From NCBI GenBank assembly GCA_904502055.1, contig CAJGDZ010000108.1:1-5907 (forward strand): DNA of 5,907 nt, read 5' to 3'. Source of the stretch: an uncultured Clostridia bacterium (lineage in GTDB: Bacteria; Bacillota; Clostridia; Oscillospirales; CAG-272). Position 1 is the first letter of the stretch, and each line of letters opens with the position of its first letter. A program made the position numbers and the translations under genes. The notes under the pieces are model-generated. The model was not told the origin of the DNA. It searched no databases and was given only the letters and a program-made list of their open reading frames with translations. Below are positions 1 to 5,907 of this stretch, piece after piece.

Positions 1-720
1 CGCTTTACCGGTTATATCGGAACGCCCGTGCACGAGCTGTCGCACGCGCTGATGTGTATCCTTTTCGGCCACAATATCACCAAGATCAAGCTGGTCAATT
101 CGGATAAGCGCTCGCGGACACTTGGCTACGTGGAGCACACCTATTATAAGACCAATCTCTATCATCAGATCGGAAACTATTTCATTGGCGTTGCTCCCAT
201 TCTGGCCGGCGGCGCGATGGTTTTGCTGTTTGTCTGGCTTTTCGTGCCCGATATGCTTTCGGATATGACGGGCGCGGTGCGCGGACTTGTGAGCTTTGAC
301 AGCGTTCCGGATAGGCTTGCCGAGGTGTGGCGCATTCTCTTTGATAAGGCGAATTTTTTGAACATTCGTTATTGGCTGGCGCTGGTTTTCTCGGTGACGG
401 TGGTCATTCATATGGAGATCAGCCAATCGGACTTTCGGTCGGGGCTTCGCGGCCTTTCGGTGCTTGCGGTCATGCTTGCGGTGACCGATCTCATTCTCGG
501 CTTTTTGTTCCCGACGGCGCTTACGGTCTTTACGGTGGCTTGTGTGAGGATCGGCGTCGGGTGTCTTATGTTTTTGCTGTTGCCCTCGGTGGTCTCGGCC
601 ATCATCGGTCTGGTTTCTCTTGCGATCCTTGCTTTGCGCGCCATGTTCGGCAAGCGGGCACGTGCCGCGGCAACCAGTCACCATCGGGCAAACGGACGAA
701 AAAAACCAAGGTCAAAATGA
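1..720 (+). CDS. Putative membrane zinc metalloprotease (M50B-like), 5' end missing
   Basis: The open frame enters from the left edge and ends at TGA 718-720, giving 239 visible residues. The GTG at 28 is an internal valine codon, because the frame stays open upstream (reads RFTGYIGTPV) and has no ribosome binding site there. Visible residues 11-15 are HELSH, an HExxH zinc-protease motif (H11, E12, H15) in a hydrophobic setting, as in intramembrane M50-type peptidases. Then come a GYVEH...IGNYFIGVAP segment, a membrane helix at about 60-82, and further hydrophobic segments at about 122-141 and 150-212. A HMEISQSD stretch at about 137-144 contains Asp144, a possible third metal ligand. The tail is strongly basic and probably cytoplasmic. 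The classic NPDG motif of site-2 proteases is not seen, so this fits the broad M50B-like group better than RseP or SpoIVFB. Substrate is unknown. It is convergent with the beta-propeller gene. Confidence 0.8.
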   Translation, partial: RFTGYIGTPVHELSHALMCILFGHNITKIKLVNSDKRSRTLGYVEHTYYKTNLYHQIGNYFIGVAPILAGGAMVLLFVWLFVPDMLSDMTGAVRGLVSFDSVPDRLAEVWRILFDKANFLNIRYWLALVFSVTVVIHMEISQSDFRSGLRGLSVLAVMLAVTDLILGFLFPTALTVFTVACVRIGVGCLMFLLLPSVVSAIIGLVSLAILALRAMFGKRARAAATSHHRANGRKKPRSK

Positions 721-731
721 CCTTGGTTTTT
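701..731. terminator. Bidirectional Rho-independent terminator between convergent genes
   Basis: A perfect 14-bp inverted repeat (701-714 with 718-731) closes a three-base AAA loop. The arms are A-rich on the left and T-rich on the right, so a transcript from either strand ends in a U-rich tract after the CCAAGGTCA/TGACCTTGG core. The plus strand continues TTTTTCTTTT. The left arm encodes the last residues of the membrane protease-like protein, and its TGA stop (718-720) begins the right arm. The minus-strand beta-propeller gene stops at 735-737, four bases away, so the same hairpin can terminate both genes. Confidence 0.9.
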
Positions 732-734
732 CTT

Positions 735-1982
735 TTATAACGAAAAGTCCGTCATATCGAGCTCAAGGATCTCACGGTGACCGCGGCAGACGGTATCCAG
801 TGAGATGCGCGTGCCGTTACGGTTCCAGCGCGCGTGCAGATCGCAGCGCGCGTCGCGTGTGCCGTGGGGGATACCCAGCTTTGGGTCGTCGGGATTGGGC
901 GAATAGGTTTCCAAAAGGATCCCCGTTTTGCCCGTTGAAAGCTCGTGAATGAAAAGCTGACGGTAGCCGTCGGCCTGTGGATAGCTGTCACCGAGCAGAA
1001 AGCGTCCGTCGGGCGAGATCGAGGTGTGAATGTCACGCCGCCGGGTTACCGTGCTGAGCGTTCCCTCGGTGTCCTCACCGCCAAGCTCCTCGTATTCACC
1101 CGTGACCATGTTGACGCGCCAGACGCCGTTGCGCTCGCCCTTCGGGCGGCAGAAGGCAACCATATGCTCGTCATCCTCCCACCAATAGTGGGAGACCATT
1201 TCGTCGAAGATGAGATCGACGTTTCCCTCGAGATCGCCCGCAAAAAGCGTGGTCTGCCAGCGCGGTGAGACGTCACCGCCGCCTTGCTCGGGAAAGCTTC
1301 GGTAAAGGAAGAGGTAGCGTGTGCCGGACGGATTCAGTGAAATATGGTTGACCACCATTTTGGCTCTCTCTCGCCCCTCCAAAGGAAAGCGCTTGGCAAG
1401 CGAGTCGCAATCCACCAGGAGGTGCGCGGTTCCTTTGTCAAAATCGCAAAGGAAAATGCCGTCCTCCTTCGGCGAGGGAATGTCAGCGTAGGGATCGGGA
1501 ATGTTCGGATAGCCGTAGCCGGGACGGAAATCCCAGATGCGGCTGAAGTTGATGCCAAGCCCGATTCGGCCGTCGCGGCTTACGGTTCCGCAGGCGGCGG
1601 GGACGGTGTCCTTTTTTGCCGTATCCGGGTTATATCGGACCGTGCGGTAGGCTTTCTCTTCCTCGTCGAAAACGTTATAGAAGATGATATTTCGCCCTCC
1701 GTCGAATTGGTATTGACCGAGGTTTGCCTGCTGAAAGCTCCAGCAGGTCGTTTCGAGCAATTTTGTGAAAATGCCGTTTTCCAGATAGCCGAACTCCATG
1801 ACGTCGTTCCTCGTGTTCAGGATTCCGTCAAAGGGGATCCTGCACGCCAGATGGCGACGCTCATCGGGGCTGTAGGGCATAAGGTCATAGTAGCCGAAAA
1901 AGTAGTGTCCGTTTTCGGGCGAGAGGCTGCGCACGGGAACGAGATTGTTTCGTACGCCCTCAAATTGCATAGTAAAATCCAT
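735..1982 (-). CDS. Seven-bladed beta-propeller protein, oligogalacturonate lyase-like, function unknown
   Basis: This 415-residue protein has no signal peptide or membrane helix, so it is probably cytoplasmic. Degenerate TolB/PD40-type blade motifs occur seven times, with turns near residues 38-41 (SPDE), 92-95, 135-138 (SRDG), 217-220 (NPSG), 269-272, 323-326 (SPDG) and 387-390 (NRNG). Four successive blades carry a histidine exactly seven residues before the turn's final position: H213, H265, H319 and H383. Seven blades and a ring of inner-strand histidines recall oligogalacturonate lyase (PL22), a cytoplasmic enzyme with a His-bound metal. The Gln/His cluster I recall for that enzyme is not fully kept here: the residues before H383 are R379, C380, D381 and L382. 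The N-terminal FFGYYD motif (28-33) and the ETTCWSFQQ motif (77-85) look family-specific. The ATG at 1982 follows AAGGTGG with an 8-base gap; a second ATG five codons in is less well placed. The gene starts 3 bases after the ahcY stop, so the two are very probably co-transcribed. Enzymatic activity is unproven; it could also be a non-catalytic propeller. Confidence 0.85.
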   Translation of the reverse strand: MDFTMQFEGVRNNLVPVRSLSPENGHYFFGYYDLMPYSPDERRHLACRIPFDGILNTRNDVMEFGYLENGIFTKLLETTCWSFQQANLGQYQFDGGRNIIFYNVFDEEEKAYRTVRYNPDTAKKDTVPAACGTVSRDGRIGLGINFSRIWDFRPGYGYPNIPDPYADIPSPKEDGIFLCDFDKGTAHLLVDCDSLAKRFPLEGRERAKMVVNHISLNPSGTRYLFLYRSFPEQGGGDVSPRWQTTLFAGDLEGNVDLIFDEMVSHYWWEDDEHMVAFCRPKGERNGVWRVNMVTGEYEELGGEDTEGTLSTVTRRRDIHTSISPDGRFLLGDSYPQADGYRQLFIHELSTGKTGILLETYSPNPDDPKLGIPHGTRDARCDLHARWNRNGTRISLDTVCRGHREILELDMTDFSL

Positions 1983-1985
1983 GAG

Positions 1986-3227
1986 TCATTCCACCTTGGC
2001 GAGGTATTCGATCTGCTCGGGGGTGAGAGCGTCGATCTTGCCGCCCAGCGAAGCCAGCTTGACGGTGGCCACGGCGAGATCGGTCTCACGCGGTACGCTA
2101 TAAAGCTTGTTTTCAAGCTTACCCTTGTTTTTGACAAGGAATTCCAGGCTCTTGGCCTGAATGGCGAAGGACATATCCATGATCTCGGCAGGATGTCCGT
2201 TTCCGGCGGCGAGGTTGACAAGGCGTCCCTCGGCCAGAAGGTTGAGGATGCGGCCGTCCTTCATTTTGTAGCCGACGATGTTGGGCTTTCTTTGGAAGTG
2301 CTCAACCGAAAGCGCCTCCAGCTCGGGGCGGTTGATCTCCACGTCAAAGTGGCCGCTGTTGGCCAGCAGAACGCCGTCCTTCATAACCTCAAAGTGACGC
2401 TTCCGAATGACGTCGTTTGTGCCGGTGATGGTGATAAAGAGGTCACCGAGCGGTGCCGCCTCATCCATAGTCATCACGCGGTAGCCGTCCATAATGGCCT
2501 CGGTGGCCTTGATGGGATCGATCTCGGTGATGATGACGTTCGCGCCCATACCCGCAAGGCGCATAGCCGCGCCGCGTCCGCACCAGCCGTAGCCGGCGAC
2601 CACGGCGGTCTTGCCCGCGATCATCAGATTGGTGCAGTTCATAATGCCGTCCAGCGTCGACTGACCCGTGCCGTAGCGGTTGTCAAACAGATGCTTGCAA
2701 TCGGCGTCATTGACGTCGATCATCGGGAAACGGAGAAGTCCCTTCTCCTGACGCGCCTTCAGACGGTGGATGCCGGTGGTGGTCTCCTCACAACCGCCGA
2801 TGAGATTCTTGCCCAGATCGCGGCACTCGCCGTGAAGCAGGGAGGTGAAGTCGCCGCCGTCATCAATGATGAGGTCGGGGCAGGGAGAGAGCGTAGCCTT
2901 CAGGTGCTCGGTGTACTCCTTTTCGTTTACGCCGTGTCTGGCGTAGACCGCAAAGCCGTCGGCGGCCAGCGCGGCAGCCACATCGTCCTGCGTGGAGAGG
3001 GGGTTGCAGCCCGTCATATAGACCTCGGCACCGCCTGCGCGGAGTACGTGACCGAGATAGGCGGTCTTGGCCTCCATATGAATGGACATGGAAATTTTCA
3101 TTCCCTCAAAGGGCTTGGTTTTCTCAAACTCCTCGCGGATGCCGCCGAGCACCGGCATATAGGAACGCACCCAATCGATCTTATCTCTGCCCGAGGGGGC
3201 AAGGCGGATATCCTTAATATCGCTCAT
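1986..3227 (-). CDS. ahcY: S-adenosylhomocysteine hydrolase, short form
   Basis: The enzyme splits S-adenosylhomocysteine reversibly into adenosine and homocysteine with tightly bound NAD, relieving product inhibition of methyltransferases. The 413 residues match the family end to end: HMEAKTA (50-56), NPLSTQDD (75-82), DDGGD (122-126), EETTTG (147-152), NRYGTGQS (183-190), the NAD-binding GYGWCGRG (212-219) with acidic E235, SGHFDVEI (291-298), LAEGRLVNL (331-339) and GHPAEIM (344-350). Catalytic positions corresponding to human H55, D131, E156, K186, D190 and N191 are present (H50, D123, E148, K178, D182, N183). It lacks the ~40-residue insertion of many proteobacterial forms and ends at EYLAKVE without the KPxxYRY tail, as in archaeal and Thermotoga-type enzymes. 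Human adenine-site residues T57 and E59 are E52 and K54 here, so S-inosylhomocysteine is a possible alternative substrate. The ATG has AGAGG 6 bases upstream. It is first in an operon with the beta-propeller gene and has its own promoter. Confidence 0.96.
   Translation of the reverse strand: MSDIKDIRLAPSGRDKIDWVRSYMPVLGGIREEFEKTKPFEGMKISMSIHMEAKTAYLGHVLRAGGAEVYMTGCNPLSTQDDVAAALAADGFAVYARHGVNEKEYTEHLKATLSPCPDLIIDDGGDFTSLLHGECRDLGKNLIGGCEETTTGIHRLKARQEKGLLRFPMIDVNDADCKHLFDNRYGTGQSTLDGIMNCTNLMIAGKTAVVAGYGWCGRGAAMRLAGMGANVIITEIDPIKATEAIMDGYRVMTMDEAAPLGDLFITITGTNDVIRKRHFEVMKDGVLLANSGHFDVEINRPELEALSVEHFQRKPNIVGYKMKDGRILNLLAEGRLVNLAAGNGHPAEIMDMSFAIQAKSLEFLVKNKGKLENKLYSVPRETDLAVATVKLASLGGKIDALTPEQIEYLAKVE
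1991..1997 (-). promoter_or_regulatory. Ribosome binding site of the beta-propeller gene, inside the 3' end of ahcY
   Basis: Read on the minus strand, AAGGTGG lies 8 bases before the ATG at 1982 and within the last codons of ahcY. It supports this start over the in-frame ATG at residue 5 and suggests translational coupling between the two genes. Confidence 0.7.
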
Positions 3228-3262
3228 TTGAAACCTCTTTCTTTTGCTTTTTTATCTCCTTT

Positions 3263-3291
3263 ATTTTATCACAGAGCGTGAAGGAAGTCAA
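3263..3291 (-). promoter_or_regulatory. Sigma-A-type promoter of the ahcY operon
   Basis: On the minus strand, TTGACT (3291-3286) and TAAAAT (3268-3263) are separated by exactly 17 bases, close to the TTGACA/TATAAT consensus. Transcription would start near 3256, leaving a leader of only about 29 bases before the ahcY ATG. No operator palindrome is evident, and the leader is too short for a riboswitch. Confidence 0.75.
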
Positions 3292-3312
3292 TCGCATTTT
3301 TATATTTTGTAC

Positions 3313-3341
3313 TTTACAAACGCGGGGGAAAGGTGTATAAT
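3313..3341 (+). promoter_or_regulatory. Sigma-A-type promoter of the SulP-metallophosphoesterase operon
   Basis: TTTACA (3313-3318) and a perfect TATAAT (3336-3341) have a 17-base spacer. Transcription would start near 3348, giving a leader of about 37 bases. The 21 bases between this -35 box and that of the divergent ahcY promoter are AT-rich. The promoter position also argues against starts at 3244 or 3343 for the transporter. Confidence 0.8.
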
Positions 3342-3370
3342 AATGCTGTTTCTATCATCATATCATTTTG

Positions 3371-3377
3371 AGGGGAG
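3371..3377 (+). promoter_or_regulatory. Ribosome binding site that fixes the SulP start
   Basis: AGGGGAG lies 7 bases before the ATG at 3385. Upstream in-frame starts have no such site, and they lie at or before the -10 box of the promoter. Confidence 0.8.
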
Positions 3378-3384
3378 AAAAATC

Positions 3385-4980
3385 ATGTTTAAAAAATACA
3401 AGACGATGCTGGCGCGTGAATTTAAGGGCTACAATGCCGGCGCGTTTGCCGGCGATCTTATGGCGGGTCTTACCGTCACGGCGGTGGCGCTTCCCTTGGC
3501 GCTGGCCTTTGGTGTGAGCTGTGGCGCGGATGCGGCGGCGGGTCTTATCACCGCGATCCTTGCCGGACTTGTCATCGGCGCGCTTTCGGGCGCATCCTTC
3601 CAGATCAGCGGCCCCACGGGAGCGATGTCGGTGGTTATCCTCGGCGTGATCGCGCAGTTTGGGCTGAAGGGGGTTTTTATTGTCAGCTTTTTGGCGGGCG
3701 CCTTGATCCTTATTTGCTCGTTTCTGAAGCTCGGACGCTTTGTCAGCATGATCCCGCGTCCGGTTATCACGGGCTTTACTGCGGGTATCGCGCTCACCAT
3801 CGCGCTCGGACAGGTCGATAATTTTCTGGGCACTACCTCGGTGGGTGAGGGGGCGATTGCCAAGCTTGTGAGCGTTCTGACCGGCAAGGCGGGCGCACCC
3901 GATTTCCGTACCGTTCTCATTGGCGGCATCGTGATCCTTGTTATGCTGATCTGGCCGAAAAAATGGAACGCGCGTGTGCCCTCGTCGCTCGTGGGCATCA
4001 TCGTGGCTACGGTGATCAACCTCATTCTCGGCTTTGACATTGCCACGGTGGGCGAGATCCCGAAAAAGCTGTTTTTGGATGTACGGCTTTCCTTTTCTGA
4101 CATTGAGTGGAGCCATATCGGCGGTTATATTTCGCCTATCATCAGCATTGCGGCGCTCGGTATGATCGAGAGCCTGCTTTGCGGTGCGAGTGCCTCGCGC
4201 ATGAAAAACGAGCCCTTTGACGCCGACCTTGAGCTGGCGGCGCAGGGCATCGGAAATATGATCATTCCGTTTTTTGGCGGCGTTCCCGCCACGGCGGCCA
4301 TTGCGAGAACCAGCGTAGCCATCAAGTCGGGCGCGCGCACCCGTGTGTGCGGCATCGTTCACGCTCTCGGGCTTTTGGCCTCGATGTTCCTTCTGGGCGG
4401 CGTGATGGCGAAGCTTCCGCTGGCGGCGCTGGCGGGTGTGCTTCTTGTCACCGCTTGGCGTATGAACGAGTGGAGTGAGATCCGCTACATATTCTCGCAT
4501 CGCTTCTGGGGTGCGATCGCTAAGTTCCTTTTGACCATGATCGCCACGATCGTGTTTGACCTTACCGTTGCCATTTTGCTTGGCGTCGGCTTCTCGATGC
4601 TTCTGTTTATTATCCGAAGTGCCAAGCTTTCGGTTGACCTTTCGGATGTGGACGAAAATGGAGACAGTCATCCCGATCACGTGATCGCGTATATCAGCGG
4701 CCCTATTTTCTTCGCCAACCTCGGCGGTCTTGATGAAAAGCTGGAGAAGGCGCGTGGGGATTGCAGTAGCCTGATCCTTTCCTTCCGCGGTGTGCCCGCG
4801 GTGGACACCAGCGGCGTGGAGGCCATCATCGAGGGGCTGGAGCGGCTGATCGGAGAGGGCGTTTCGGTTTCGGTTTGCGGTATGAACGAAACGGTGAGAA
4901 AAATGCTGGAGCGCGGCGGTCTTGCCGAGTGCGAGGGACTTGTGATCGAGTCCTCGCTGGATAAGATTCTGACCAAGTAA
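3385..4980 (+). CDS. SulP-family anion transporter with C-terminal STAS domain
   Basis: This is an integral inner-membrane anion permease (SLC26/SulP superfamily) of 531 residues, a normal family length. The reading frame is open back to 3244, but the start at 3385 is preferred because it has a strong ribosome binding site and lies after the promoter. Family signatures in order: DLMAGLTVTAVALPLALAFG (24-43), SGPTGAM in the third helix (75-81), PRPVITGFTAGIAL (125-137), the conserved Glu262 in GMIESLLC (259-266), and the NEPFDADLELAAQGIGN...FFGGVPATAAIART block (275-309), followed by a last hydrophobic stretch at about 375-410. The cytoplasmic STAS domain spans about 430-525 and holds DTSG (474-477), the position phosphorylated in SpoIIAA-type anti-sigma antagonists; Ser476 is therefore a possible regulatory site. 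Substrate cannot be read from sequence: sulfate, bicarbonate and dicarboxylates are all known in the family. It shares a divergent promoter region with ahcY and forms an operon with the downstream metallophosphoesterase gene. Confidence 0.95.
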   Translation: MFKKYKTMLAREFKGYNAGAFAGDLMAGLTVTAVALPLALAFGVSCGADAAAGLITAILAGLVIGALSGASFQISGPTGAMSVVILGVIAQFGLKGVFIVSFLAGALILICSFLKLGRFVSMIPRPVITGFTAGIALTIALGQVDNFLGTTSVGEGAIAKLVSVLTGKAGAPDFRTVLIGGIVILVMLIWPKKWNARVPSSLVGIIVATVINLILGFDIATVGEIPKKLFLDVRLSFSDIEWSHIGGYISPIISIAALGMIESLLCGASASRMKNEPFDADLELAAQGIGNMIIPFFGGVPATAAIARTSVAIKSGARTRVCGIVHALGLLASMFLLGGVMAKLPLAALAGVLLVTAWRMNEWSEIRYIFSHRFWGAIAKFLLTMIATIVFDLTVAILLGVGFSMLLFIIRSAKLSVDLSDVDENGDSHPDHVIAYISGPIFFANLGGLDEKLEKARGDCSSLILSFRGVPAVDTSGVEAIIEGLERLIGEGVSVSVCGMNETVRKMLERGGLAECEGLVIESSLDKILTK

Positions 4981-5001
4981 AAAACAAGAAAGGAGAAGGG
5001 C

Positions 5002-5703
5002 ATGGAGATCCGAGAGGTGGCGTTTCCGTGTGACCCGAGAAGGTCACTTTGCTTAGCGCTGATTGCCGATCTGCACGACAGCGTGCCGGAGGGGCTTTGG
5101 GAGGCGCTCTTGGAGAAAAAGCCGAATGCCGTTCTTTTTACGGGTGACGTGGTGCACGGAAAGGGGCGGAGCGAGCAGGGCCTTCGCTTTTTGAAGGATT
5201 GCGCGTCTCGCTTTCTTACCTGCTGCTCCTTGGGCAATCACGAATTCAAATACGGTGCGGATTTTCGCGAGGACATTCGCAAAACCGGCGCCGTGCTTCT
5301 GGACGACGGCTACATAAAAACCGATGGGCTGGTGATCGGCGGTCTTACCACCGGCTTTGCGGGGACACCTCAGGGCACCTTTCGCAAAACGCCCATGCCG
5401 AACACCGATTGGCTGGACGGCTTTTGCGAACAAAAGGGCTACCGTATCCTGCTTTCGCATCACCCCGAATATTTTGATTTTTTGAAGAATTACGATATCG
5501 ACCTGATCCTTTCGGGGCACGCGCACGGCGGTCAGTGGCGCATTTTCGGAGTTCCCGTCTTTGCGCCGGGACAGGGGATCTTCCCACGCTATACGAGCGG
5601 CTTTTACGGAGGCAAAATGTTTGTCAGCCGCGGCATTTCCAATCTCGCACCCGTGCCGCGCATCGGAAACAAGCCCGAGCTTGTATTTTTTGCAAGTGAA
5701 TAA
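5002..5703 (+). CDS. Calcineurin-like metallophosphoesterase (YkuE-like)
   Basis: This 233-residue protein carries the full two-metal phosphoesterase motif set: ADLHD (22-26; D23, H25), GDVVH (48-52; D49), GNHE (78-81; N79, H80), LSHHPE (151-156; H153) and SGHAHGGQ (171-178; H173, H175). The GHxHGGQ ending and the C-terminal SRGISNLAPVPRIGNKPEL stretch (209-227) resemble the YkuE/YaeI/LpxG branch, whose members hydrolyse phosphoesters or nucleotide-sugar pyrophosphates, often at the membrane. Unlike YkuE there is no N-terminal signal or anchor, so it is probably cytoplasmic, and it is shorter than typical members. The motif usually written GDxxD has His52 in the last position. The ATG follows AGGAG by 6 bases, and the gene lies 21 bases after the SulP stop with no promoter between them, so the two are co-transcribed. 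Substrate is unknown, and a link to the transporter is not evident from sequence. Confidence 0.92.
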   Translation: MEIREVAFPCDPRRSLCLALIADLHDSVPEGLWEALLEKKPNAVLFTGDVVHGKGRSEQGLRFLKDCASRFLTCCSLGNHEFKYGADFREDIRKTGAVLLDDGYIKTDGLVIGGLTTGFAGTPQGTFRKTPMPNTDWLDGFCEQKGYRILLSHHPEYFDFLKNYDIDLILSGHAHGGQWRIFGVPVFAPGQGIFPRYTSGFYGGKMFVSRGISNLAPVPRIGNKPELVFFASE

Positions 5704-5706
5704 GCA

Positions 5707-5739
5707 AAGAGAACGGAGCCAATATGGCTCCGTTCTCTT
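5707..5739 (+). terminator. Hairpin terminator after the SulP-metallophosphoesterase operon
   Basis: A perfect 15-bp stem (5707-5721 with 5725-5739) closes an ATA loop, starting three bases after the stop codon. The core AACGGAGCC/GGCTCCGTT is GC-rich. The following sequence (CATATGTAAATT) is not a clean T-tract, so termination may be less efficient than at 701-731, or the hairpin may mainly protect the transcript's 3' end. Confidence 0.7.
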
Positions 5740-5800
5740 CATATGTAAATTGAAGTTTAACGGTCTGGCTACGCTTGAACGAAGGTGGCGTGCAAACTAA

Positions 5801-5907
5801 GCCTCCCTCCGAGAGGGAGGGGGACCGCCTGTGGCGGTGGAAGGAGCCTGCGCGACTTCATTGTGCTTGCAGACTCTACTGCTGCGCGGGCTCCCTCAGT
5901 CGCCTAC
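5801..5907. repeat. Interspersed palindromic repeat element, cut by the window edge
   Basis: Three nested or tandem inverted repeats fill this non-coding stretch. The first pairs CCTCCCTC (5802-5809) with GAGGGAGG (5813-5820). The second pairs ACCGCC (5824-5829) with GGCGGT (5833-5838). The third pairs 5843-5854 with 5883-5894 over 12 positions, two of them G-U. The final CTCCCTCAGTCGCCTAC (5891-5907) looks like the start of a further unit. From memory, CTCCCTC/GAGGGAG modules followed by a short GC hairpin and GGAAGGAG recur in intergenic regions of many gut Clostridia and are often mis-annotated as tiny proteins. No transposase or target duplication is visible. Positions 5740-5800, between the terminator and this element, show nothing I can identify. 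Confidence 0.65.

Noticed and set aside
28..30. GTG at 28 as the true start of the first gene
   Set aside because: The frame is open to the window edge, there is no ribosome binding site, and starting here would place the HExxH motif at residue 2 without its membrane helix.
3228..3262. SAM or SAH riboswitch ahead of ahcY
   Set aside because: The leader from the predicted start is only about 29 bases and A-rich, with no pairing potential for a riboswitch.
1344..3281. Plus-strand open frame of 645 codons
   Set aside because: It is antisense to ahcY and the beta-propeller gene, has no promoter or ribosome binding site, and its translation resembles no protein; the minus-strand genes match clear families or folds.
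3244..3384. Upstream extension of SulP to a TTG at 3244 or an ATG at 3343
   Set aside because: Both lie before or on the probable transcription start, lack ribosome binding sites, and add residues absent from SulP family N-termini as I know them.
3358..4680. Minus-strand open frame of 440 codons
   Set aside because: It is antisense to the SulP gene; its translation is an Arg/His/Asp-rich sequence typical of reverse-strand reading of membrane-protein codons.
5561..5800. Small plus-strand open frame across the end of the metallophosphoesterase gene
   Set aside because: It overlaps the phosphoesterase in another frame and runs through the terminator hairpin, with no support of its own.
5801..5907. 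CRISPR array or tRNA in the right-hand tail
   Set aside because: The repeats are inverted, not direct with regular spacers, and no cloverleaf or TTCGA-type T-loop is found.

Overview
The window looks like chromosomal DNA from a moderately GC-rich member of the Bacillota, most likely a gut-type Clostridia (Oscillospirales or a relative). This rests on strong AGGAG-type ribosome binding sites, near-consensus sigma-A promoters in AT-rich intergenic DNA, perfect-stem terminators with three-base loops, a short-form S-adenosylhomocysteine hydrolase, and a CTCCCTC/GAGGGAG palindromic repeat of a kind I associate with these genomes. The assignment is an inference; there is no rRNA or marker gene in the window.

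Layout. Positions 1-720 (+) hold the 3' part of a membrane protein with a HELSH (HExxH) zinc-protease motif; its 5' end lies outside the window. It converges with a two-gene minus-strand operon, and one perfect hairpin at 701-731, containing the first gene's stop codon, sits between them as a shared bidirectional terminator. The operon runs from 3227 down to 735: a short-form S-adenosylhomocysteine hydrolase (ahcY), then, 3 bases after its stop, a seven-bladed beta-propeller protein of unknown function that resembles oligogalacturonate lyase-type propellers. Between 3228 and 3384 lie two divergent near-consensus promoters, one for the ahcY operon and one for a plus-strand operon. The plus-strand operon encodes a SulP-family anion transporter with a STAS domain (3385-4980) and, 21 bases later, a small YkuE-like calcineurin-type metallophosphoesterase (5002-5703). 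A perfect 15-bp hairpin follows (5707-5739), and the last ~110 bases are an interspersed palindromic repeat cut by the window edge.

How the genes may fit together. AhcY removes the methylation by-product S-adenosylhomocysteine and so belongs to the sulfur amino-acid/methyl cycle. The divergent SulP transporter could carry sulfate, but SulP proteins also carry bicarbonate and organic anions, so a shared sulfur theme is only a suggestion. Most of the window is ordinary housekeeping and transport content. The least explained items are the propeller protein, which has a row of four equally placed histidines, and the substitutions at the purine-recognition positions of the AhcY homologue. I see no mobile element, CRISPR array, tRNA, rRNA or defence system.
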